A DNA stretch of 64,000 bases from JACCZX01 sp963710675 (GTDB taxonomy: Bacteria; Pseudomonadota; Gammaproteobacteria; Burkholderiales; Burkholderiaceae_F): NCBI GenBank assembly GCA_963710675.1, contig CAVQBE010000025.1, positions 62,001 to 126,000 of the forward strand, read 5' to 3'. Positions 29,971 to 37,927 of this stretch are shown one piece after another. Each line of letters starts with the position of its first letter. The first letter of the stretch is position 1. Both the position numbers and the translations under genes were made by a program. The notes beneath the pieces were generated by a model that saw only the letters and a list, made by a program, of their open reading frames with translations, was not told where the DNA came from and searched no databases.

Positions 29971-29985
29971 AACGTAGATTACGTT
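29971..29985. promoter_or_regulatory. Palindromic operator candidate between rpiR and livM
   Basis: Perfect inverted repeat AACGTA-GAT-TACGTT in the 101-nt divergent promoter region, 41 nt from the rpiR start and 47 nt from the livM start. Well placed for an RpiR-type dimer to control both arms. It does not match the GGAA-N6-TTCC site reported for some RpiR-type IolR proteins. Confidence 0.5.
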
Positions 29986-30031
29986 TTGTCCAGAAACAGA
30001 ACAAATATTCTATCGGTCGTATGAGGAGCAG

Positions 30032-31066
30032 GTGACCAGTGTCCTGGGTACGCGTATGGAAGCCGTTGTGCCGGCATTTCGGACGGCACGGGCTCCGAGG
30101 TTTGCGCTCGGGTACGGCGTGGTACTGGCGCTGTTCGCCACCAGTCCGCTGTGGCTAGGCACCGTCGGTCTGTATCAGTACCTTGCGCTCGAGGTCTTGA
30201 TCTGGAGCCTATACGCGCTGGGCTACAACCTGTTGCTCGGCTACGGTGGCTTGCCTTCGTTCGGTCATGGCGCATTCTTTGGCGTTGGCGCGTATGCAGC
30301 CGGGTTGGCCTTGAAGCAGCCCAATATCGGACTGGTGGCGGGAATGCTTGCTGCCGTCGGTGTTGCCGCAGTTTTCGGCGCGTTCGTCGCAGCGTTCATC
30401 TCGCATCGGCGCGGTATCTACTACGCATTGATGACGATTGCCTTTGGCCAACTGGCTTGGTTCGTTTCGATCAAGTGGCATAGCGTGACCGGTGGTGAAG
30501 ACGGGCTGCTGAATGTTCCGCGCCCGCCGCTGGACCTTGGCTTCGTGCAGGTCTCGCTCACTTCGCACGCGGCGCTCTTCTATTTCGCCTTGACGCTGTT
30601 CGCGGTGATCGCATGGGCGCTTTGGTATCTGATCGACACGCCGTTCGGACGCGTGCTCGGAGCGGTCAAGCAGAACGAGATCCGCGCGGCGTACTGCGGA
30701 CACAACGTCTGGCTCGTCAAGTTCACGGTGTTCGTGTTGTCGTGTGCCATCGCAGGCCTTGCCGGTGGTTTGTTCGCATTGGCGCAGCAGTCGGCTTATC
30801 CGAATGTGATGAGTCTCAATAATTCGGGCTATGTAGTGATGATGGTGCTGATTGGAGGCGGCCTGGTCAGCTTCTGGGGACCTGTCATCGGCGCGGTGTT
30901 TTTCATTGTTGCGCGTGACCTGCTCGGCGCGTACACCGAGACCTGGCTGCTTTGGTACGGGCTGCTGTTCATGGCAGTCGTGCTGTTCAAGCCCGAAGGC
31001 ATTGCCGGAATGATTCAACAACTGCGCGATCGGCTTCGCCGGCGCATCACCGATGCCGCTGCTTGA
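30032..31066 (+). CDS. livM: Branched-chain amino-acid-type ABC transporter permease LivM
   Basis: 344-residue inner-membrane permease from GTG 30032 behind a GAGGAG. About ten hydrophobic helices; LALEVLIWSLYALGYNLLLG and GYGGLPSFGHGAFFGVGAY match the LivM signature (SFGHGAF). VKQNEIRAAYCGHN and MMVLIGGGLVSFWGPVIGAVFF form the ATPase-contact loop and last helices. Complete and free of frameshifts. It overlaps livG by 14 nt. Its partner permease LivH and receptor are on the opposite arm, an unusual split. Confidence 0.92.
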   Translation: MTSVLGTRMEAVVPAFRTARAPRFALGYGVVLALFATSPLWLGTVGLYQYLALEVLIWSLYALGYNLLLGYGGLPSFGHGAFFGVGAYAAGLALKQPNIGLVAGMLAAVGVAAVFGAFVAAFISHRRGIYYALMTIAFGQLAWFVSIKWHSVTGGEDGLLNVPRPPLDLGFVQVSLTSHAALFYFALTLFAVIAWALWYLIDTPFGRVLGAVKQNEIRAAYCGHNVWLVKFTVFVLSCAIAGLAGGLFALAQQSAYPNVMSLNNSGYVVMMVLIGGGLVSFWGPVIGAVFFIVARDLLGAYTETWLLWYGLLFMAVVLFKPEGIAGMIQQLRDRLRRRITDAAA

Positions 31067-31799
31067 AGCGCACGGCTTGCACAAGCGCTTCGGGCAGCAG
31101 ATCGTGCTCGACGACGTTTCGTTCGCGGTCGAAACCGGTGAGCTCGTTGGAATCATCGGACCGAACGGTGCAGGCAAGACGACGTTTTTCAACGTGCTGA
31201 CCGGACGCTATCGGCCCGAACGTGGCAAGGTTGTGTTCGACGGCGCCGACATCACGGGGTCATCGCCTGCCAGCATCGCACGCGCCGGTATCTCCCGCTC
31301 GTTCCAGTTGATGAATTTGTTCGACAGCTACAGCGCGTTGGACAATGTGATTGTCGCAATGCGGCCGTTGATCAACCGCGCGTTTCGAATGACCGGGCAG
31401 GTTCGGCGCGACTCTGCCTTGCAGGCGCGCGCGGCTCAGCTGCTCTCTGATGTTGGCTTGATGGGAAAGGAGCACACCCTCGCCAAGGGCCTCGCCTATG
31501 GCGATCGACGATGTCTGGAAATCGCTGTGGCGCTGGCGCCCGAGCCGCGCCTGTTGTTTCTCGATGAACCGACGGCGGGCATGGGCGCGCAAGGTGCGCG
31601 CCGGCTGACGGCACTGATCGAACAACTGCGCCAGCGCACAACGATTGTCGTGATCGAACACGACATGCCGTTCTTGTTTCGCATCGCTGATCGCATCTCG
31701 GTGATCCAATGGGGTCAGGTGATTGCGCAGGGCACGCCGGCTGAATTGCGCGCTGATCCGTGGGTCGCACGCAGCAACCTCGGAGCGGTGGCCGCGTGA
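31053..31799 (+). CDS. livG: ABC transporter ATP-binding protein LivG
   Basis: 248-residue ATPase. Walker A GPNGAGKTT, Q-loop in SRSFQLMNLF, a signature region LAYGDRRCLEIA (the LivG variant of LSGGQ), Walker B LLFLDEPTAGM and H-loop VVIEHDM. The extended LivG-specific segment between Q-loop and signature is present. The start overlaps livM and the end overlaps livF (TGATG at 31797-31801), so the three are translationally coupled. Confidence 0.94.
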   Translation: MPLLEAHGLHKRFGQQIVLDDVSFAVETGELVGIIGPNGAGKTTFFNVLTGRYRPERGKVVFDGADITGSSPASIARAGISRSFQLMNLFDSYSALDNVIVAMRPLINRAFRMTGQVRRDSALQARAAQLLSDVGLMGKEHTLAKGLAYGDRRCLEIAVALAPEPRLLFLDEPTAGMGAQGARRLTALIEQLRQRTTIVVIEHDMPFLFRIADRISVIQWGQVIAQGTPAELRADPWVARSNLGAVAA

Positions 31800-32494
31800 T
31801 GTTGCAGATAGACGGCATTCGCACGTTCTACGGCGAGACGCAGGCGCTGTTCGATGTATCGCTTCAGGTTAGTGCTGGAGAAGTCGTCGCGCTTCTGGGT
31901 GCCACCGGTGCGGGCAAGACGACCACTTTGCGATCGATCCTCGGCTTGACTCCAGCACGTCAAGGCACGATTCGCTTCGATGGGCGCGACGTGACCCGTC
32001 AAAGCACGCACGCGATCGCGCAAGCTGGCGTCGCGTGGGTGCCAGAGGAGCGTCGGGTAGTCCCGAGCCTGACCGTCAGGCGCAATCTGACGATTGCAGA
32101 GAAGCGAACTAAATTTCGGCACTGGACGATTAGCGAATGTTGCGAGATCTTTACGGCGCTCGAATATCTGCTCGAGCGCGATAGCGAAAATCTTTCCGGT
32201 GGCGAGATGCAGATGGTCGCGATTTCGCGCGCACTGTTAGGCAGCCCGGGATTGGTGCTGATGGACGAGCCCAGCCAGGGGCTGGCGCCGAAGGTGGTGC
32301 AGGACGTGATGCGTACGGTGCAGCGCTTGAAGAACGAAGGTGTCAGCGTGCTGCTGGTCGAGCAGCACGTCAATGCAGCACTCGACGTTGCCGATAAGGT
32401 CGTCGTGCTCGACCACGGCACAGTCGTGCATCAAGGCGCCGCTGCCGAACTGCGCAACGATGCAGCTTTGCGCTCGCGTCTGCTCGGGACATAG
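31799..32494 (+). CDS. livF: ABC transporter ATP-binding protein LivF
   Basis: 231-residue ATPase from ATG 31799, which overlaps the livG stop. Walker A GATGAGKTT (an unusual Thr at position 3 of the loop), Q-loop region VAWVPEERRVVPSLTVRRNL as in LivF, signature LSGGEMQMVAISRAL, Walker B LVLMDEPSQGLAP and H-loop LLVEQHV. Second ATPase of the importer. A third ATP-binding gene follows after 5 nt. Confidence 0.93.
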   Translation: MLQIDGIRTFYGETQALFDVSLQVSAGEVVALLGATGAGKTTTLRSILGLTPARQGTIRFDGRDVTRQSTHAIAQAGVAWVPEERRVVPSLTVRRNLTIAEKRTKFRHWTISECCEIFTALEYLLERDSENLSGGEMQMVAISRALLGSPGLVLMDEPSQGLAPKVVQDVMRTVQRLKNEGVSVLLVEQHVNAALDVADKVVVLDHGTVVHQGAAAELRNDAALRSRLLGT

Positions 32495-32499
32495 ACCGC

Positions 32500-33117
32500 A
32501 TGGCAGACCTGCTTCGCACCCAATCGCTGCGCAAGGAATATCGAAGAAGCCGGTGGGCGCGAACGCCAAGCTTCGTTCTGCAGGCCGATCTGGCGTTTGA
32601 CGAGCCTGCGATCATCGGCGTGCTCGGCCCGAATGGCTCGGGTAAAACGACGCTGTTCGAGTTGATCACCGGCTCCAATGCACCCACGGCGGGCTCAGTT
32701 CAGGTCGGGGGCCAGGATATCCATCGAGTTCGCCGCAATCAGCGCGGACAGCTGGCGCGGCACTATCACCAGTCTTATCAGATCCGGCGCTTTCGGTCGT
32801 GGAAGCCTGACCTGATGCTCGAGCGTGCAGCGCACGACGAGGCGCTGGTGCACCTGTTCGACGAGCCCCAGCTGAATACGCAGGACGGGTACATTGGGTT
32901 TATGTTGCGTTTCTTTCAGAAACTGCGGCGGCGCGACCGGTTGCTCTTTGTTTGCCTGCATCCACAGGAACGCTGGCAGCTCGATCTGTTACGAGAAATT
33001 GCCGAAAGCTTTGTATTCGTCGAAAAGGGCGACGTGACGCGGCATACAACGTTTGACGACCTGATACGCAAGCCCGGAGCGCGCGATTATCTTGGGCATC
33101 TGATCGGAGCAGAATAG
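32500..33117 (+). CDS. Third, atypical ABC ATP-binding protein lacking the signature motif
   Basis: 205 residues. Walker A GPNGSGKT is intact at 43-50. A Q-loop-like Gln is in HYHQSYQIR near 91. A Walker-B-like HLFDEPQ is near 119-124, and a His in VCLHPQER near 154 may be the switch. The helical subdomain is very short, with no LSGGQ signature between 95 and 118, so a standard ATP sandwich cannot form with itself. It lies 5 nt after livF and 5 nt before mmsA, so it is part of the operon. It could pair with LivF or LivG, regulate them, or act as an ATP sensor. No described function known to me. Confidence 0.75.
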   Translation: MADLLRTQSLRKEYRRSRWARTPSFVLQADLAFDEPAIIGVLGPNGSGKTTLFELITGSNAPTAGSVQVGGQDIHRVRRNQRGQLARHYHQSYQIRRFRSWKPDLMLERAAHDEALVHLFDEPQLNTQDGYIGFMLRFFQKLRRRDRLLFVCLHPQERWQLDLLREIAESFVFVEKGDVTRHTTFDDLIRKPGARDYLGHLIGAE

Positions 33118-33121
33118 AGGT

Positions 33122-34636
33122 ATGGGAAAAAACGAGACGGCGCTTGTCGACATCACTCATTGGATTGCGGGTGCGCGAGTCGGCGGGACCGCAGCCAGAA
33201 CGGGCGCAGTATTCAATCCGGCCACCGGTGATGTCACCGGGTCGGTTCGATTGGCCGATGCTGCCACGGTCGACGCTGCGGTGTCCGCAGCCCGCGGAGC
33301 GCTTCCCGCGTGGAGCGAGACATCGCCACTGAATCGAGCGCGCGTGATGTTTCGCTTCAAGGACCTGCTGGAGCGCAACTTGGACGCGCTCGCGTCGATC
33401 ATCACCAACGAGCACGGCAAGGTGCTTAGCGATGCCAAGGGTGAAGTTCAGCGCGGTATCGAGGTGGTCGAATTCGCCTGCGGTGCGCCGCAGCTGCTGA
33501 AAACGCAGTTCTCGGACAACATCGGCGGTGGCATCGATAACTATTCGCTGCGCCAGCCGCTGGGCGTCGTAGCCGGCATCACACCGTTCAACTTCCCGGC
33601 GATGGTTCCGATGTGGATGTTCCCGTTGGCGCTCGTGTGCGGCAACACCTTCGTGCTCAAGCCGTCGGAGCGTGATCCATCGGTATCGCTGCTGCTGGCG
33701 GAGCTCCTTAAGCAAGCAGGGCTGCCCGATGGCGCGTTCAATGTCGTGCACGGTGATAAGGAAGCGGTCGACGCCATTCTTGCGCATCCTGGCATCGCAG
33801 CCATCAGCTTTGTCGGGTCAACGCCTATAGCGTCGTACATCCATGCCGAAGGCACGCGGCATGGCAAGCGCGTGCAGGCGCTTGGCGGGGCGAAGAATCA
33901 CATGGTGGTCATGCCGGATGCCGATCTCGATCAGGCGGCCGACGCGCTGGTCGGTGCAGCGTATGGGTCGGCCGGTGAGCGTTGCATGGCAGTGTCAGTG
34001 TGTGTTGCAGTGGGCAATGTGGCTGACGCATTGGTCGACAAAATTAAATCGCGCATCGGAACGCTACGGATTGGCGGCGGCATGGAGTCGAGCGCCGACA
34101 TGGGCCCGCTGGTCACCGCAGCGCATCGCGACAAGGTGCTCGGCTACATTGATCAGGGTGTTGCCGCCGGCGCGCGAATTGTCTGCGACGGACGCACGCA
34201 CGAATCTGCCAAACAATCCGGATTCTTTCTGGGTGCCACGTTGTTCGACGGCGTCGAGCCGTCGATGCGCATTTATCGCGAAGAAATCTTCGGCCCGGTG
34301 CTCGGCATCATGCGAGTGCCCGATCTCGCTGCCGCGCTTGATCTTGTCAGCTCGCACGAATACGGCAACGGCGTCGCCATCTACACGTCTGACGGCGGCA
34401 CGGCGCGCGAATTTGGTCGCAAAGTTCAGGCCGGCATGGTCGGAATCAACGTGCCGATCCCGGTGCCGATGGCGTTCCACTCGTTTGGCGGCTGGAAGCG
34501 CTCGATGTTCGGCGATCATCATGCTTATGGCGAGGAAGGCGTTCGCTTCTACACCCGCTACAAGTCGGTAATGCAACGTTGGCCTGACGCGGCGGCGAGC
34601 AAGGGGCCTGAATTCATGATGCCGGTCAACAAGTAG
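33122..34636 (+). CDS. mmsA: CoA-acylating methylmalonate/malonate-semialdehyde dehydrogenase
   Basis: 504 residues, ALDH superfamily, CoA-acylating subgroup. Marks: TPFNFPAMVPMWMFPLAL, the subgroup-specific GGAKNHMVVMPDADLD, catalytic Cys288 in GSAGERCMAVSV, the conserved EEIFGPVL and the C-terminal FHSFGGWKRSMFGD. Oxidises malonate semialdehyde or methylmalonate semialdehyde to acetyl-CoA or propionyl-CoA with loss of CO2. As the last gene of the livMGF arm opposite iolC it fits IolA, the final step of inositol-type catabolism. In other settings it serves valine breakdown. It converges with comM. Confidence 0.94.
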   Translation: MGKNETALVDITHWIAGARVGGTAARTGAVFNPATGDVTGSVRLADAATVDAAVSAARGALPAWSETSPLNRARVMFRFKDLLERNLDALASIITNEHGKVLSDAKGEVQRGIEVVEFACGAPQLLKTQFSDNIGGGIDNYSLRQPLGVVAGITPFNFPAMVPMWMFPLALVCGNTFVLKPSERDPSVSLLLAELLKQAGLPDGAFNVVHGDKEAVDAILAHPGIAAISFVGSTPIASYIHAEGTRHGKRVQALGGAKNHMVVMPDADLDQAADALVGAAYGSAGERCMAVSVCVAVGNVADALVDKIKSRIGTLRIGGGMESSADMGPLVTAAHRDKVLGYIDQGVAAGARIVCDGRTHESAKQSGFFLGATLFDGVEPSMRIYREEIFGPVLGIMRVPDLAAALDLVSSHEYGNGVAIYTSDGGTAREFGRKVQAGMVGINVPIPVPMAFHSFGGWKRSMFGDHHAYGEEGVRFYTRYKSVMQRWPDAAASKGPEFMMPVNK

Positions 34637-34669
34637 TCGCAGCATCGCGACAACGCTCGTACGGCTGTC

Positions 34670-36229
34670 TCAGACTTCGCGCAGCGAACGCCGATATTGA
34701 ATCGCCTCGGCGACGTGTGACGTTTCGAGCTCGCTCGCGCCCGCCAGATCCGCGATCGTGCGCGAGACTTTCAGAACACGGTGGTATGCGCGCATCGACC
34801 AACCGAGCCGAACCGCAGCCGCGTGCAGCAGTTGCTTGACCGCGCCGGAAATGCCGGCAACCTGATCGATCTCGGCGGGCTGCAAGTGATCGTTGAGCTT
34901 TCCCTGCCGCGCCAGTGCCTGGTGGTACGCCTTGCGCACGCGCTCGGCGACGAAGCGCGTCGGCTCCCCGTCTCCCATTCTGGTCAGCTCTTCCTCGGTG
35001 AATGAGGACACCTCGACTCTCATGTCGATCCGATCGAGCAACGGGCCCGAGATTCGGTCTTGATAGCGAGCTACCAGATCGGGCGTACACCGGCACGAGA
35101 TTGTTCGGTGGCCGAAGTAACCGCAGGGGCAGGGATTCATCGCCGCGATCAGTTGAAACTTGGCCGGATACTCGACTTGCCGCGCCGCGCGCGACACGGT
35201 GATGCGCCCGGATTCGAGCGGTTGCCGCAGCGCTTCGAGCACCCGCCGCTCGAATTCAGGCAGCTCGTCGAGAAAGAGCACGCCATGGTGCGCCAGCGAA
35301 ATCTCGCCGGGCATTGGTGGATTGCCGCCGCCTACCAGCGCGACCGCGCTGGCGGTGTGATGCGGCGCGCGGTAAATGCGCGTGGCCCAGCGCTGCGTCG
35401 CAAATTGCCCGACCAGTGATAGCACCGCCGCCGATTCGAGCGCCTCGTCGGTCGTCATCGGCGGCAAGATTCCGGCAAAGCGCTGCGCGAGCATCGTCTT
35501 GCCAGTACCCGGTGGCCCCACCAGAAGCGCACTGTGACCTCCGGCAGCAGCGATCTCGAGCGCGCGCCGCGCAGCCAGTTGGCCCTTGACGTCGAACATG
35601 TCCGGATATGTGGGCGGCGTCAGGCGAACCATCGCCTGATGAACTTCGATCCTGCGCGCGTCAGCTTCGCCCGCGTCGGAACGCAGATGCTCGACTACCT
35701 GCAGCAGTGTCTTGGCCGGATAGATTGGCACCTGACCGACAAGCGCCGCTTCGTCGGCGCTCTCCGCTGGCACGATGAAACCACGCAGCGGCGCTTTCTC
35801 GGCGCTGCGCCGCTCACCTGCAGCATCGGCGCTGGCCAGCGTGACGGCGTAGGCCATCGCCAGCGTGCCTCGCACTTCCCGTAACTCGCCGGACAGCGAC
35901 AACTCACCGGCAAATTCGTAACGGTCAAGCACACGCGCCGGCAGTTGTCCCGTCGCCGCCAGGATGCCCAGTGCGATCGGAAGATCGAAGCGGCCCGATT
36001 CTTTGGGCAGGTCAGCCGGCGCGAGATTCACCGTAATGCGCCGCATCGGAAACTCGAAGCGGCTGTTTTGCAGTGCGGCTCGCACGCGCTCTCGAGCTTC
36101 CCGTACTTCTGTATCCGGCAGCCCGACCAGCGTGAACGCAGGCAAACCGTTCGCCAAATGCACTTCGACCGTCACTTCGGGAGCCGACATTCCAGACAAG
36201 CCGCGGCTGCGAACGACGGCCAGCGTCAT
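34670..36229 (-). CDS. comM: YifB/ComM family Mg-chelatase-like AAA+ ATPase
   Basis: 519 residues, full length. The N-terminal domain has TVEVHLANGLPAFTLVGLPD, as in Lon/YifB S5-type folds. The AAA+ core has Walker A GPPGTGKTM and Walker B VLFLDELPEF. A cysteine cluster in MNPCPCGYFGHRTISCRC resembles a small zinc site. The C-terminus is the Mg-chelatase lid (MRAYHRVLKVSRTIADLAG). ComM is a branch-migration helicase that helps integrate transformed DNA. It converges with mmsA; its start region faces the gene at 36507. Confidence 0.94.
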   Translation of the reverse strand: MTLAVVRSRGLSGMSAPEVTVEVHLANGLPAFTLVGLPDTEVREARERVRAALQNSRFEFPMRRITVNLAPADLPKESGRFDLPIALGILAATGQLPARVLDRYEFAGELSLSGELREVRGTLAMAYAVTLASADAAGERRSAEKAPLRGFIVPAESADEAALVGQVPIYPAKTLLQVVEHLRSDAGEADARRIEVHQAMVRLTPPTYPDMFDVKGQLAARRALEIAAAGGHSALLVGPPGTGKTMLAQRFAGILPPMTTDEALESAAVLSLVGQFATQRWATRIYRAPHHTASAVALVGGGNPPMPGEISLAHHGVLFLDELPEFERRVLEALRQPLESGRITVSRAARQVEYPAKFQLIAAMNPCPCGYFGHRTISCRCTPDLVARYQDRISGPLLDRIDMRVEVSSFTEEELTRMGDGEPTRFVAERVRKAYHQALARQGKLNDHLQPAEIDQVAGISGAVKQLLHAAAVRLGWSMRAYHRVLKVSRTIADLAGASELETSHVAEAIQYRRSLREV

Positions 36230-36506
36230 TGCAGCGGTTTCATCGAGCAGGTCGAAGAACGGGCATGGCGCGCGATTCTATCGGCGCATACGCGACCACC
36301 ATGGCCGAAGTTGCGGCGGCTTAAACCGTTTACGCGATTGGAGTATCCGCCTCGTCAGCAGCGCGTATCCCTCGTTTTGGGTGCGCGGCAGCCTAATTGG
36401 ACGAAGGAAAAATGACCCGTTTGGCCTGATATTCGTAAAGGGTGGCCCACGTCGCCGTGGCACGATACAGTCACGGTTTTTAATCGATCTCACTGCTGCA
36501 CATCTG

Positions 36507-37448
36507 GTGATAACTTTTCTTCTTTGCGTCGTGGTTTTTGGCACGATAACCGGGCTTTATATCTGGGCGCAGCGTCGCGCTCGTGCGATACGAGAGCAAT
36601 CGGCCAGACGCGAACAAAGTGCAATGGCATTGATGCTCGCCGGCGGGCAAATCGAAGATGAGCATGCAATTGAATCTGACGAGCCCGTGAAGCCGAAGAT
36701 CATGGGGCGGTTGCTGGAGGACGATCCCGCCGAAAAAGCGGCCGCAGCGGCGCGTCATGCTGCAGCGCGCGGCGCTACCAAGGACAAATCACGTGAGTTA
36801 CCGCCTCTGGAATACGGTCATAGCCGTGACTCCAAGTCGCGTGGCAAGTCGAAATCAAACGGTGCGCACAACGGACCACACCGCGCTACGCCAGCCGAAC
36901 AGGCTGCTGAGGGAATGGACCCGATCGAGGATCTGATCTCGCAGATCATGGTGCACGAGCCGGAGTCACGCACGCGGCCGCATGCCGAGCCTCCGCGCGC
37001 TGCGCGCGCAAGCGAAGTGCCGGCCAAGAGTAAGCCCGACGCGATTTCACCGAATGTGCCGTTACGCGAGCTCGTGCTTGCCTGGTATGAAGCGCGCGGC
37101 TATCGCGGCTCCCCGGCCTCGCCTGCGGTCTGGCCGATCGAGCTCGTGCTGCGCCATCGCGAAGACGCCGCGCGCGCGTATGCGTTCGTTGTGCAAAACG
37201 ATCACGTCTCGGTCGATCGGATCACCGCGTTGATTGAACAGGCGCGTGAGATCGGCATGATGCGTGTCGCAGTGATCGCCGAAGCCGGTTACGAGAGCGC
37301 GGCGAAAGAAGTAGCAAAGAAGCGTCATGTGCGATTGATCGATCGCTCGGCAATGGAAGCTGAATTGTCGGAGCTGCAGTTGCCCACCGCGGCAAAGATC
37401 ATCGCGCTTGCACGCAAACGCGCCACCGCCGAACCGTCGCCCGCGTAA
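36507..37448 (+). CDS. Membrane-anchored protein with Mrr/restriction-endonuclease-like C-terminal fold (predicted)
   Basis: About 313 residues from GTG 36507; the open frame continues upstream but only against comM. The N-terminus is one membrane anchor (LLCVVVFGTITGLYIWAQRR). It is followed by a long charged, low-complexity linker with Ala/Arg- and Lys/Ser-rich parts. Residues about 200-310 form an alpha/beta domain: LVLAWYEARGYRG, PIELVLRHREDAARAYAFVV, EIGMMRVAVIAEAGYESAAKEVA and VRLIDRSAMEAEL. Strand order and the final ID-x-L segment resemble Mrr-type restriction endonuclease folds, but I do not see the D-(E/Q)xK catalytic set, so it may be inactive. Function unknown. Confidence 0.6.
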   Translation: MITFLLCVVVFGTITGLYIWAQRRARAIREQSARREQSAMALMLAGGQIEDEHAIESDEPVKPKIMGRLLEDDPAEKAAAAARHAAARGATKDKSRELPPLEYGHSRDSKSRGKSKSNGAHNGPHRATPAEQAAEGMDPIEDLISQIMVHEPESRTRPHAEPPRAARASEVPAKSKPDAISPNVPLRELVLAWYEARGYRGSPASPAVWPIELVLRHREDAARAYAFVVQNDHVSVDRITALIEQAREIGMMRVAVIAEAGYESAAKEVAKKRHVRLIDRSAMEAELSELQLPTAAKIIALARKRATAEPSPA

Positions 37449-37482
37449 AGCCTGATCGCGCCGGCTACGACCTGGCGTCGGT

Positions 37483-37722
37483 CTAACGTGCTGTCCTGTT
37501 TTCGATTTCGGTCAGTCGGCGCTCAAGCCCCTCGAGCTTGGCGCGCGTCTTAGCAAGCACCTTGGTTTGAGTGTCGAACTCCTCGCGAGTGACTAGCTCG
37601 AGCCGCGCGAACTGCTGCGTCAAGAGCGCCTTCACATTCTTTTGCAGGTCAGCCGCAGGTGTGTTGCGCATCAGCGCAGCCAACCGGTCCTGTAACTCAT
37701 CGAGAAACGAAACTTTATCCAT
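37483..37722 (-). CDS. ubiK: UbiK family ubiquinone biosynthesis accessory factor
   Basis: 79 residues from ATG 37722 (MDKVSFLDELQDRLAALM). A BMFP-type small helical protein: an amphipathic N-terminal helix and a C-terminal coiled coil (FDTQTKVLAKTRAKLEGLER). UbiK assists the ubiquinone biosynthesis complex with UbiJ under aerobic conditions. The open frame is longer upstream, but the family start is at 37722. It faces the porin-glnK-amtB operon across 205 nt. Confidence 0.85.
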   Translation of the reverse strand: MDKVSFLDELQDRLAALMRNTPAADLQKNVKALLTQQFARLELVTREEFDTQTKVLAKTRAKLEGLERRLTEIENRTAR

Positions 37723-37821
37723 CGTGGAATTTAGTCTATCGCAGTAGGTCGTGCGCCGATGCCCCGCGCTCGTGCGCCTGCGCACTAGCGTTGTGCGCAC
37801 CGATCGAAAATCTCAGCCATT

Positions 37822-37838
37822 TGCACCGTGATCGCGCA
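37822..37838 (+). promoter_or_regulatory. NtrC-like binding site
   Basis: TGCACCGTGATCGCGCA fits the 17-bp NtrC consensus (TGCACC-N5-GGTGCA) at 10 of 12 defined positions. It lies only about 20 bases before the sigma-54 promoter, nearer than the usual 100 or so, but enhancer sites close to the promoter do occur. Confidence 0.45.
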
Positions 37839-37856
37839 TTTTGGCACTGCAACAAT

Positions 37857-37872
37857 TGGCATGCATGTTGCG
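37857..37872 (+). promoter_or_regulatory. Sigma-54 promoter for the porin-glnK-amtB operon
   Basis: TGGCATGCATGTTGCG matches the sigma-54 consensus TGGCACG-N4-TTGCW at all defined positions but two, with the required ten bases between the -24 GG (37858-37859) and the -12 GC (37870-37871). The porin ATG is 56 bases downstream. Fits nitrogen-limited expression of glnK-amtB. Confidence 0.7.
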
Positions 37873-37927
37873 TAGACCCTTTCGAACTTCACAACGTCGT
37901 CACAACATCTCGAGGGGGATCAAGAAT

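Noticed and set aside
30209..31192. A 327-codon open frame on the minus strand opposite livM
   Set aside because: livM is complete and overlaps livG properly. The antisense translation is His/Gln/Arg-rich with no domain.
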